6,535 nucleotides of DNA from positions 1 through 6,535 of the forward strand of contig CANEVG010000204.1 in the NCBI GenBank assembly GCA_947442095.1. The letters are read 5' to 3'. The notes below the pieces were generated by a model that was not told where the DNA came from, ran no database searches, and worked only from the letters and a program-made list of their open reading frames with translations. This document shows positions 1 to 5,553 of this stretch, one piece after another; positions within the stretch are counted from its first letter, which is position 1; each line of letters opens with the position of its first letter. The stretch is from Sphingomonadaceae bacterium. Lineage in GTDB: Bacteria; Pseudomonadota; Alphaproteobacteria; Sphingomonadales; Sphingomonadaceae. A program made the translations under genes and the position numbers.

Positions 1-870
1 GCGAACACGGCCTGGGCATCGGCACTGAAGTTCGTGCGCAACGGCAATTACGCGCAGCTCGACCAGACCGTGGACGGCATGGCGCGGATGACCGGCATTT
101 TTCCCGAATCGGCAGTCTATGCGTCCTATGGCTTCATCTGGCTGGTTTTCACCTGCGAATTGTGGCTGCGCGGCATCCAGCCGCGCTACACCGGCTGGGG
201 GGCAGCGGCCCTGACCACGGCGCTGATCCTGTCGACTTCGACCACAGGTTATATCGGATTGGGAGCCTATGGCTGCATCCTGCTGGGGCGGATGGCACTG
301 GCCCAGCGGGCGATCCCCTTGTCGAAAGGGCTCGGCCTGGTGGCGGCAGGCCTGTTTGCACTGGCGGGCGTGATGGCGCTGGCCATCATTGATCCCGCCA
401 TTGCCAACGCGCTCGCGCAGACTGGCGCGCGTCTGACGGTGGACAAGGCGCAATCGGCGTCGGCCCTGCAACGCGCGTTCTGGGCAAAGCAGGGCATCAC
501 TGCCTTCACGGCCTCGTACGGGCTTGGGATCGGGCCGGGCAGTTTTCGCTCGTCAAGCATCGCGCTAGCCGTGCTGGGTTCAACCGGACTGATCGGCTGC
601 GCGGCGCTTGCGTTGCATCTGCTGCGCATGTTCAAGCCGCTTGCGCGGTCGACATGGATCGCCACGCGCGATCCCGCGCGCGATGCGGGAGCCGCAGCGG
701 CCTGGGCGGCGCTGGTCGCGCTGATCCCCGCATCCGTCTCCGCCCCATCGCCCGATCCGGGATTGGTCTGGGGCATTCTGTGCGGCTTTGCACTCGGCCT
801 GAGGCGTCCGGCTGAACCGAACGAAAACCCGCGCGACGCAGTCACATTTGCAAACGACCTGCAGTTGTAA
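1..870 (+). CDS. Wzy/O-antigen-ligase-like EPS polymerase, 3' part (5' end outside window)
   Basis: The reading frame is open from base 1 to the TAA at 868-870, so the gene starts upstream of the window; the internal GTG at 34 is not taken as a start. About 289 residues are visible. They contain several hydrophobic membrane-spanning stretches and two features typical of the Wzy/O-antigen ligase/EPS polymerase group: an early segment MTGIFPESAVYASYGF, and, after a variable loop, SALQRAFWAKQG followed by GLGIGPGSFRSSS (around 520-560) with an arginine next to the glycine-rich turn. Family knowledge: such inner-membrane proteins join lipid-linked repeat units, or ligate glycans, on the periplasmic face. 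Being followed by a glycosyltransferase and a flippase supports polymerase over ligase, but the sequence cannot separate the two. The last 20 or so residues after the final helix are polar. The family is fairly sure; the exact activity is not. Confidence 0.78.
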   Translation, partial: ANTAWASALKFVRNGNYAQLDQTVDGMARMTGIFPESAVYASYGFIWLVFTCELWLRGIQPRYTGWGAAALTTALILSTSTTGYIGLGAYGCILLGRMALAQRAIPLSKGLGLVAAGLFALAGVMALAIIDPAIANALAQTGARLTVDKAQSASALQRAFWAKQGITAFTASYGLGIGPGSFRSSSIALAVLGSTGLIGCAALALHLLRMFKPLARSTWIATRDPARDAGAAAAWAALVALIPASVSAPSPDPGLVWGILCGFALGLRRPAEPNENPRDAVTFANDLQL

Positions 871-928
871 CAAAATTAGGCAAATCGGGGGTTTGCGAAT
901 CCACAATCATGTCGGGAACCAACTTGCC

Positions 929-1798
929 GTGCGCATCGTTGTCATCATTGCCACGACTGGCAGGCCTGAACTCCTCTGTCTGGGTATAGACTGGCTGTTC
1001 CGCCAGACACGTCAGCCCGATTCCATCGTCGTTTCTGCAGTCGGTCCAGAAGACACCAAGGGCCTGGTGCTTGAGCAGGATCGCCCGATCGAATTGATCT
1101 TCGCCGAGCGCGGCCTGCCCCGGCAGCGCAACGCAGCGTTGCGCCACGTCGGCGAAAATGCCGATATCATCGTTTTCTTCGACGACGATTTTGTGCCCGC
1201 GACCGACTATCTTGAAGCGCTCGAAAAGGCATTTATCGAACGCCCCTCGCTAGTCGGTGCCACCGGCAGATTGCTCGCCGACGGGATTAAGACGCCCGGT
1301 ATTTCCTTCGAAGACGCCGTTGTCATGGCCAATGGCCATGAGGCCCCCCGCATCATCCAGGAACGCGCTCTGCCTGCACTCTATGGTTGCAATCTGTGCA
1401 TCCGCGCCGAAGCCGCGCGCGGCATCTGGTTTGACGAGCGGCTGCCGCTCTACGGGTGGCAGGAAGACGTGGATTTCTCCTACCAGCTCGGCGCGCAAGG
1501 CGTATTGGTCTATACCAACCTGCTGACTGGTGTGCACCTTGGTGCCAAAGGCGGACGCACTTCGGGCAAGCGGCTGGGCTATTCGCAGATTGCCAATCCC
1601 GTCTACCTGCTGCGCAAGCGCACCATGCCGCGCCGACTGGCCTGGCGACTGATGACCCGCAACCTGGCCGCCAACATGCTGCGCAGCGTTTGGCCTGAAC
1701 CCTATATCGACCGGCGCGGGCGGCTGCTCGGCAATGCGGCTGCGCTCTACGACCTGCTGCGGGGCCGTATCCATCCCGAACGCATCCTGAGCCTCTGA
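929..1798 (+). CDS. Glycosyltransferase family 2 (EPS repeat-unit assembly)
   Basis: The protein is a cytoplasmic GT-A fold transferase of 289 residues that would move a sugar from a nucleotide donor to the lipid-linked EPS intermediate. The N-terminus VRIVVIIATTGRPELL (residues 1-16) is the usual first strand of GT2 enzymes. GLPRQRNAAL (62-71) matches the conserved RN segment, FFDDDF (83-88) carries the metal-binding DXD motif, and YGWQEDVDFSYQL (175-187) has the acidic ED pair that includes the expected catalytic base. His203 in VHLGAKGGR fits the C-terminal metal or diphosphate contact. The frame is open back to a TTG at 848, which would overlap the upstream gene. GTG 929 is preferred because GGGAA (914-918) lies 10 bases upstream and because translation then starts exactly at the first strand; a TTG at 893 has a G-run too close to serve. 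The spacing is 58 bases after the polymerase and 11 before the flippase. Donor and acceptor sugars cannot be read from the sequence. Confidence 0.9.
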   Translation: MRIVVIIATTGRPELLCLGIDWLFRQTRQPDSIVVSAVGPEDTKGLVLEQDRPIELIFAERGLPRQRNAALRHVGENADIIVFFDDDFVPATDYLEALEKAFIERPSLVGATGRLLADGIKTPGISFEDAVVMANGHEAPRIIQERALPALYGCNLCIRAEAARGIWFDERLPLYGWQEDVDFSYQLGAQGVLVYTNLLTGVHLGAKGGRTSGKRLGYSQIANPVYLLRKRTMPRRLAWRLMTRNLAANMLRSVWPEPYIDRRGRLLGNAAALYDLLRGRIHPERILSL

Positions 1799-1802
1799 GG
1801 GG
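1797..1802 (+). promoter_or_regulatory. Ribosome binding site for the flippase gene
   Basis: GAGGGG starts within the stop codon of the glycosyltransferase and lies 7 bases before GTG 1810. This decides the flippase start and suggests translation linked to the gene before it. Confidence 0.65.
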
Positions 1803-1809
1803 CCGGATA

Positions 1810-3264
1810 GTGTCATCGACCCGCGCCGGCGCCGTCAGCGGCAGCATCGGTTTTGCCTCCCGCGCCATCGTGCAACTGCTGCTATTCGGCGTGACCATCG
1901 TGGCCACGCGCACCTTGTCGATCGCCGACTTCGGTGCCTACTCGCTCGCCTCGCTGTTCCTGATCCTAGCGCGCGCCCTGTTCTACGTCGGCCCTTACGA
2001 ATTCATGCTGAAGGCCCAGGACGAAGGCGATCTGTACGGTAGCTGCCTGGTCGCCAACATGGTCCTGGCGGCAGTGTGCGCATTTTTGCTTGTGGTGGTG
2101 CATTGGGCCGCGCCGTTACTGTTTGCCGCAACCGAAGTCGCCACACTGGTTCTGGTATTGGCCCCGTCCATTTTCTTAGTGGCGCTGACATCATGGTACG
2201 AGACAGTGCTGCTGCGCGCGGGGCGGGTGCGGCGCTATTACCTCAACACGCTGGCGGGCGATGTCTGCGGTTCGGCGGTCGCAGTGTACTTGCTCTTGCA
2301 CGGCTTCGGGCTCTATTCACTGGTTGCGCAAACTTATGTCCGCCTCTTGGTGCTGCTCGCCATGTCCGTGCGAGCCTGCAGCGATTATCCGGCGCTGCGC
2401 GCACCGCGTGCGAAAGTGCGCGAGATCCTGCGCTGGTCGCGCGCACGTTATGCGGCGGTCATGCTCAATTTCTCTTCCACCTATGGTGCCGACCTGGTGC
2501 TGGGCGTACTTCTGTCCCCGGCAGCGACCGGGCTGTACCGAGCATCCAGCCGCATCATTTCGGCGGCATCGGACCTGTTCGTGCAACCATTGCAGAAGAT
2601 TGCGCAGACCAACCTTTCGGCGCGCTACAAGCAGCGGCTCGACAATTCGACCGTCTGGCTCAAGATGCTGTCGGGGGTTGGCACGGTCGCCTGGTCGGCG
2701 CTCGCCGCGCTGGCATTGCTGGCGAATGACATCGTGCCGCTGGTATTGGGCACAAAATGGCTTCCCGCCGTTCCCATCGTGATTGCCTTCTGCGTGATCA
2801 AGGCGTTCAGCGTGCTCGATGCGGTAACAACCTCGTTCCTCGTCTGCCACGACCGGCAGCGCGACATGCTGCGCGTCCAGTTGTCGACCGCCATTGCGGT
2901 GTTGGTGCTCTCATGCTTGGCAACTCCGTTCGGGCCGGTCGGCGTCGCAATGGCTGCGGGCACTGCCAGTGTGGTTATGAGTATCGTCTATGCCCGCATG
3001 GTGATGCGCGAATCGCGCGCCGGGCGTGTAGCCATCCATGACCTCCTGGCGACCAGTATTCCCCCGGTTGTTGCCGTCACCGGTGCCATCGTGCTGCTCA
3101 AATTCTGTGGACCGGCGTGGGAAGGGATCATGGCTGTTGCTGCAGGCTCTGCCATGGCCGCCATTGCTTTTGCCATCGCCGGGTACTTCGTGCGCCATCG
3201 CATGATCGAGGCCATCGGGGCGCTAGGACATAACCACGACACATTGGCGCGACCCGAGCGATGA
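1810..3264 (+). CDS. Wzx-like polysaccharide flippase (MOP superfamily, PST family)
   Basis: The 484-residue protein is hydrophobic throughout, with about a dozen likely membrane helices, the usual size and pattern of Wzx/PST oligosaccharide exporters. The N-terminus (SIGFASRAIVQLLLFGVTIVATRTLSIADFGAYSLA) has the family layout: a first helix, then a short loop of the form ‘R.L...DFG.Y’ leading into the second helix. A central polar stretch around residues 190-215 (RAPRAKVREILRWSRARYA) is a typical cytoplasmic loop at mid-protein, and ATGLYRASSRI (about residues 239-249) resembles the ‘G.Y..a.ri’ segment of the second half. Family knowledge: these proteins carry undecaprenyl-diphosphate-linked repeat units across the inner membrane. 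GTG 1810 is chosen for the Shine-Dalgarno at 1797-1802. The stop at 3262-3264 overlaps the next ATG. The substrate is unknown. Confidence 0.88.
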   Translation: MSSTRAGAVSGSIGFASRAIVQLLLFGVTIVATRTLSIADFGAYSLASLFLILARALFYVGPYEFMLKAQDEGDLYGSCLVANMVLAAVCAFLLVVVHWAAPLLFAATEVATLVLVLAPSIFLVALTSWYETVLLRAGRVRRYYLNTLAGDVCGSAVAVYLLLHGFGLYSLVAQTYVRLLVLLAMSVRACSDYPALRAPRAKVREILRWSRARYAAVMLNFSSTYGADLVLGVLLSPAATGLYRASSRIISAASDLFVQPLQKIAQTNLSARYKQRLDNSTVWLKMLSGVGTVAWSALAALALLANDIVPLVLGTKWLPAVPIVIAFCVIKAFSVLDAVTTSFLVCHDRQRDMLRVQLSTAIAVLVLSCLATPFGPVGVAMAAGTASVVMSIVYARMVMRESRAGRVAIHDLLATSIPPVVAVTGAIVLLKFCGPAWEGIMAVAAGSAMAAIAFAIAGYFVRHRMIEAIGALGHNHDTLARPER

Positions 3265-4034
3265 GCATCAAGTCCATCGCCGGTTCGCTGGCAGCAGCAG
3301 CCTTGCCGAACTGCCGCTTCGAGCAGTCGATCTTCCTGCTTGGCCACATGCGCTGCGGATCGACTGCGCTTTCCAAGGTCATCTGCAACCACCCGCAGGT
3401 GAGCGGCTATGGCGAGGCGCACATAGCCTATGTTGGCCAGTCGGCGCTCGGCGTGCTGGCGCTCAACCAGATCCGGCGACACGCCTTCCATCCCGGAGCG
3501 ACGCGGTTGTTCGACAAGATCCTGCACTCGCGCTACGACGTGAATGCCGACCCCGAATTCTTCCATGGCTCGGCCGTATTCCTGATCCGTTCACCGATCG
3601 AAACGATCCGATCGATCCGCAAGTTGTTCAGCGGTTCGACATCGCGCGAATTTGCCAGTGATGCGGCGGCGGTCGATTACTACGAGGAACGGCTGACGGC
3701 GCTGGCGCGGCTGTGGGAACGGTTCCCGTCTGAACGCCGCTTCGCCACGACCTATTCGCGGCTCACCGCCGACCCCGATGCCGCGCTGGCGGACATATCA
3801 GCCCGGCTCCAGCTCGATCCCCCGCTCGGCAACCATTACGCCGCCGATTCGCGGGCGCAAGCGCACGGCGCAGGGGATCCGTTGTCGGCTCATCGCTTCG
3901 ATCGCATCGTCGCATCCAACATTTCGACTACTTTGAGACAAAACCATGAGATATTCGACGTCGAATACAGTCGTATTCAACGGATTGAAGATCTCTTTTA
4001 CGACATCTCCAGCCTCATGGTTGATGATGGTTGA
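3261..4034 (+). CDS. Sulfotransferase family protein (PAPS-dependent, predicted)
   Basis: The 257-residue protein has the two nucleotide-binding signatures of P-loop sulfotransferases. The 5'-phosphosulfate loop is FLLGHMRCGSTALSKVICNHP (residues 25-45), followed by VSGYGEAH, where a glutamate is also usual. The 3'-phosphate site is AVFLIRSPIETIRSI (105-119), with Arg110 and Ser118 at the expected spacing; DKILHSRY (85-92) lies where these enzymes often have a D-K segment. Family knowledge: such enzymes move sulfate from PAPS to a hydroxyl or amino group, commonly on a glycan or lipid. Position at the end of a Wzx/Wzy operon, with an ATGA overlap with the flippase stop, suggests an EPS or its lipid-linked unit as acceptor (inference). 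The loop has Cys32 where Ser is usual (RSGT/RSGS). The last 40-50 codons are more AT-rich than the rest and contain a 16-base palindrome. No signal peptide is evident, as expected for a cytoplasmic PAPS enzyme. Confidence 0.8.
   Translation: MSIKSIAGSLAAAALPNCRFEQSIFLLGHMRCGSTALSKVICNHPQVSGYGEAHIAYVGQSALGVLALNQIRRHAFHPGATRLFDKILHSRYDVNADPEFFHGSAVFLIRSPIETIRSIRKLFSGSTSREFASDAAAVDYYEERLTALARLWERFPSERRFATTYSRLTADPDAALADISARLQLDPPLGNHYAADSRAQAHGAGDPLSAHRFDRIVASNISTTLRQNHEIFDVEYSRIQRIEDLFYDISSLMVDDG
3952..3978. repeat. Nested palindromes in the 3' end of the sulfotransferase gene
   Basis: Bases 3952-3967 form a perfect 16-base palindrome (TATTCGAC/GTCGAATA). Its right half then takes part in a second inverted repeat, GAATAC-AGTC-GTATTC (3963-3978), with a 6-base stem and a 4-base loop. 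Both lie in codons for IFDVEYSRIQ. They could be a protein-binding dyad, or competing hairpins in the mRNA about 55-80 bases before the stop. They could also be chance. Confidence 0.5.
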
Positions 4035-4185
4035 TGAAAACCCCGCTGCATGATTATCTTATTGACCTAAAGCGAGGATTCCTGCAGGATTTTTAGGTTA
4101 ATCCTACGTAGTTTCCGTGTTGTCAAAGTGGCGTAAATAATTCGTCATATTTTGGCGAGTGCATGTTTTCGAAAAGGGGCAGTTC
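4035..4185 (+). promoter_or_regulatory. AT-rich intergenic region, probable promoter/leader for the RTX gene
   Basis: This 151-base gap is clearly richer in A and T than the flanking genes and separates the operon-like block from the RTX gene, so an independent promoter is likely. A TTGACC hexamer at 4062-4067 is a fair -35 element but has only a poor -10 (CAGGAT, 4085-4090) 17 bases on; AATAAT at 4136-4141 is a good -10 match without a good -35. The exact promoter is therefore not assigned. Short inverted repeats cluster here: the palindrome TCCTGCAGGA (4080-4089), AGGAT/ATCCT (4086-4090 with 4101-4105) and AGGATT/AATCCT (4075-4080 with 4100-4105). The last two share the right arm and exclude each other. 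None looks like a normal strong terminator for the upstream operon. Confidence 0.4.
4172..4179 (+). promoter_or_regulatory. Ribosome binding site for the RTX gene
   Basis: AAAAGGGG ends 6 bases before ATG 4186. It favours this ATG over the in-frame GTG at 4159, which has no purine-rich stretch at a useful distance. Confidence 0.6.
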
Positions 4186-4929
4186 ATGGCAAATACTCCG
4201 ACCAATAATGATGACCGTATCAACGGGACATCCGATGACGATATCATTAAGGTCATGGGGGGCGATGACTTTGTCTGGGGCAAAGCCGGGGATGACAAAC
4301 TCTACGGCAACGCCGGAGATGACTGCCTGTTCGGCGGTGACGGCAATGACGTGCTTGACGGCGGCACCGGCGATGACAAGCTCTACGGCGGCGTGGGTGA
4401 CGACAGGCTGTTTGGCGGCGCTGGTGATGACAAGCTGTTTGGCGGCGCTGGCATTGACGTGCTGAACGGCGGCGCTGGCAACGATCTGCTCCTTGGCGGT
4501 GAAGATAACGACAGGCTCACCGCAGGCTCCGGCAACGACGTTCTTGGCGGCGGAAATGGTGACGATTTCCTTCTCGGCGGGGAGGGTGATGATACGATCC
4601 AAGCCAACGATGGCGATGACCGCATCTGGGGCGGTGCCGGACGAGATGTGATGTTTGGCGGAACTGGCGTCGATCAATTCTTTTTCATCGCCCGAACCGA
4701 TTCGGGCGTGGGCGTGGGCGTCCGAGATGTCATCAGCGATTTTTCTATCGGCGAAGACAGGCTCAACCTTAAGCCTCTGAATGCCAACGCCGAAATGATC
4801 AGCTTCACCAGCATTGCCGCTGGAAAAGGCGTAGTGGTGGGCATCGATTTCGATCTCAACGGTTCGGTCGATTTCCAAATCCAGATGAACAACGCCGCCG
4901 GCCTTTCGCTCAGCGACATAGTTCTTTAA
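4186..4929 (+). CDS. Stand-alone RTX calcium-binding protein, type I secretion substrate
   Basis: The 247-residue protein starts at ATG 4186 (Shine-Dalgarno at 4172-4179). After 13 polar residues come 17 nonapeptides in unbroken register (residues 14-166), most close to GGxGxDxLx, for example GGTGDDKLY, GGAGDDKLF and GGAGNDLLL. These wind into a calcium-filled parallel beta-roll (family knowledge). The C-terminal part (about 167-247) is serralysin-like: RDVISDFSIGEDRLNLKPL (180-198), then FDLNGSVDFQIQM (222-234), ending in LSLSDIVL. This is the region read by type I (ABC/MFP/TolC) exporters. There is no N-terminal signal peptide and no enzymatic, adhesin or hydrolase domain, so it is neither a typical toxin nor a protease; it is almost entirely beta-roll plus export signal. 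The single cysteine (Cys47, repeat 4) is unusual for this class. Its place beside EPS genes suggests an extracellular matrix or polysaccharide-binding role, comparable in principle to the R-modules of alginate epimerases (inference). No transporter is encoded in this window. Confidence 0.92.
   Translation: MANTPTNNDDRINGTSDDDIIKVMGGDDFVWGKAGDDKLYGNAGDDCLFGGDGNDVLDGGTGDDKLYGGVGDDRLFGGAGDDKLFGGAGIDVLNGGAGNDLLLGGEDNDRLTAGSGNDVLGGGNGDDFLLGGEGDDTIQANDGDDRIWGGAGRDVMFGGTGVDQFFFIARTDSGVGVGVRDVISDFSIGEDRLNLKPLNANAEMISFTSIAAGKGVVVGIDFDLNGSVDFQIQMNNAAGLSLSDIVL
4225..4683 (+). repeat. 27-base tandem repeat encoding 17 RTX nonapeptides
   Basis: Seventeen consecutive 27-base units code for the beta-roll. 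Most units have drifted at third positions, but units 7-9 are still very alike at DNA level: an exact 18-base match at 4407-4424 and 4434-4451 lies one unit apart, and its GGCGGCGCTGG core recurs at 4468-4478. This suggests recent unit duplication or gene conversion in the middle of the array. Confidence 0.85.
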
Positions 4930-4953
4930 CACCTCGCCAGTTTTACAGACTTC

Positions 4954-4990
4954 ATGACCTGCGCAGCACAAGGCTGCGCAGGTCATTTTT
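4954..4990 (+). terminator. Intrinsic terminator after the RTX gene
   Basis: A perfect 14-base-pair stem (4954-4967 with 4973-4986) has a 5-base loop (ACAAG) and runs directly into a T-tract (4986-4990). It begins 24 bases after the RTX stop. There is no matching A-tract on the left, so it should act on plus-strand transcripts only. Confidence 0.9.
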
Positions 4991-5045
4991 GTTGCGGCCA
5001 TCGGGTGAGTTGAATCGTTAAGGAAATCGTGTCAGAACGAGGCAG

Positions 5046-5291
5046 GTGACAGTCGAAGATCTGGAAAAGGGCGCTACTGCCAAGAATCCAGGCATTGCAG
5101 CACGAACAAGCGATCATGGTCCCGTCGATGCGGATCAATCGCCGGATGGGGAAAAGAAGCAGAACATGGCCGCACCGGCAGAATATACCAGCTTTGCATC
5201 CTCCCAGCGCTCGGTTTCGATGCTCGGCTGGGGGTTGGTGCTGACGCTGGGCGCGGCGGGCTGGTTTCTGCTGCTGGCGCTGATCCAGTAA
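5046..5291 (+). CDS. Small putative C-terminally anchored membrane protein, unknown function
   Basis: The predicted 81-residue protein has a polar, charged first half and ends in one hydrophobic segment, MLGWGLVLTLGAAGWFLLLALIQ (about residues 59-81), which would place a single helix in the membrane with the N-terminus probably in the cytoplasm. I do not recognise a family. The final 40 codons show the strong G/C third-position preference of the neighbouring genes, while the first 40 codons show it much less. The start is uncertain: GTG 5046 has GAGG only 3 bases away, and ATG 5166 would give a 41-residue protein (MAAPAEYTSF...) with a GGGGAAAAGAAG purine run upstream. It is cut off from the RTX gene by the terminator, so it would need its own promoter. 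It could serve an EPS or secretion machine, but nothing in the sequence shows this. Confidence 0.5.
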   Translation: MTVEDLEKGATAKNPGIAARTSDHGPVDADQSPDGEKKQNMAAPAEYTSFASSQRSVSMLGWGLVLTLGAAGWFLLLALIQ

Positions 5292-5553
5292 TCCTTGTTT
5301 GGAGCACCCTCCGACCAATCTGGAATAGTGTTATTGGACCGGCGGGCCGCTCAGGTGAGGGACGGAGTGCCGTCGTCGCTATTTGACCCAGCACCAACAA
5401 CCGATTTACCCGTCAAAGCCCTTCAGAGCAGGCGGACCTTTGCCCAATGCCGCTAACGGCTCTCTTCCACTGCCAACAGCTGCCTGCGCCATATGCGCTT
5501 CCATTGGACCAAAAAAGCTCGGTCGCGGCAATCCAGGTCGGTCGCAAGATCCC
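5292..5553. other. Gap between convergent genes, no convincing gene
   Basis: Short open frames here have poor codon patterns and no recognisable protein. Visible structure is limited to a small hairpin, GACGG-AGTG-CCGTC (5361-5374), and a direct repeat of TCGGTCGC near 5519-5545. An A-run at 5511-5516 gives a T-run on the minus strand downstream of the sugar transferase, but it has no good stem before it, so no terminator is called. Confidence 0.4.

Noticed and set aside
267..845. Minus-strand open frame opposite the polymerase
   Set aside because: Shadow of a clear membrane protein frame, with Arg/Ala/Ser/Pro-rich composition typical of antisense GC-rich reading.
1323..1341. 8-base inverted repeat TCATGGCC-AAT-GGCCATGA inside the glycosyltransferase gene
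   Set aside because: It lies mid-gene with no nearby start, stop or T-run; likely a chance result of the codons for VMANGHE.
2076..2729. Plus-strand frame inside the flippase gene in another phase
   Set aside because: Gly/Ala/Arg-rich shadow; the flippase frame is complete and has the expected membrane pattern.
4225..4683. Tandem repeats considered as a CRISPR array or satellite
   Set aside because: Units are contiguous, in frame, 27 bases long and without spacers; they encode RTX nonapeptides.
4123..5001. Long minus-strand open frame (292 codons) opposite the RTX gene
   Set aside because: It mirrors the 27-base periodicity of the RTX repeats: its translation is a low-complexity run of similar short segments, and it reads through the terminator. 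The plus frame has full RTX and secretion motifs and a Shine-Dalgarno.
5511..5516. A-run read as a minus-strand terminator after the priming transferase
   Set aside because: The T-run on the minus strand has no adequate stem before it.
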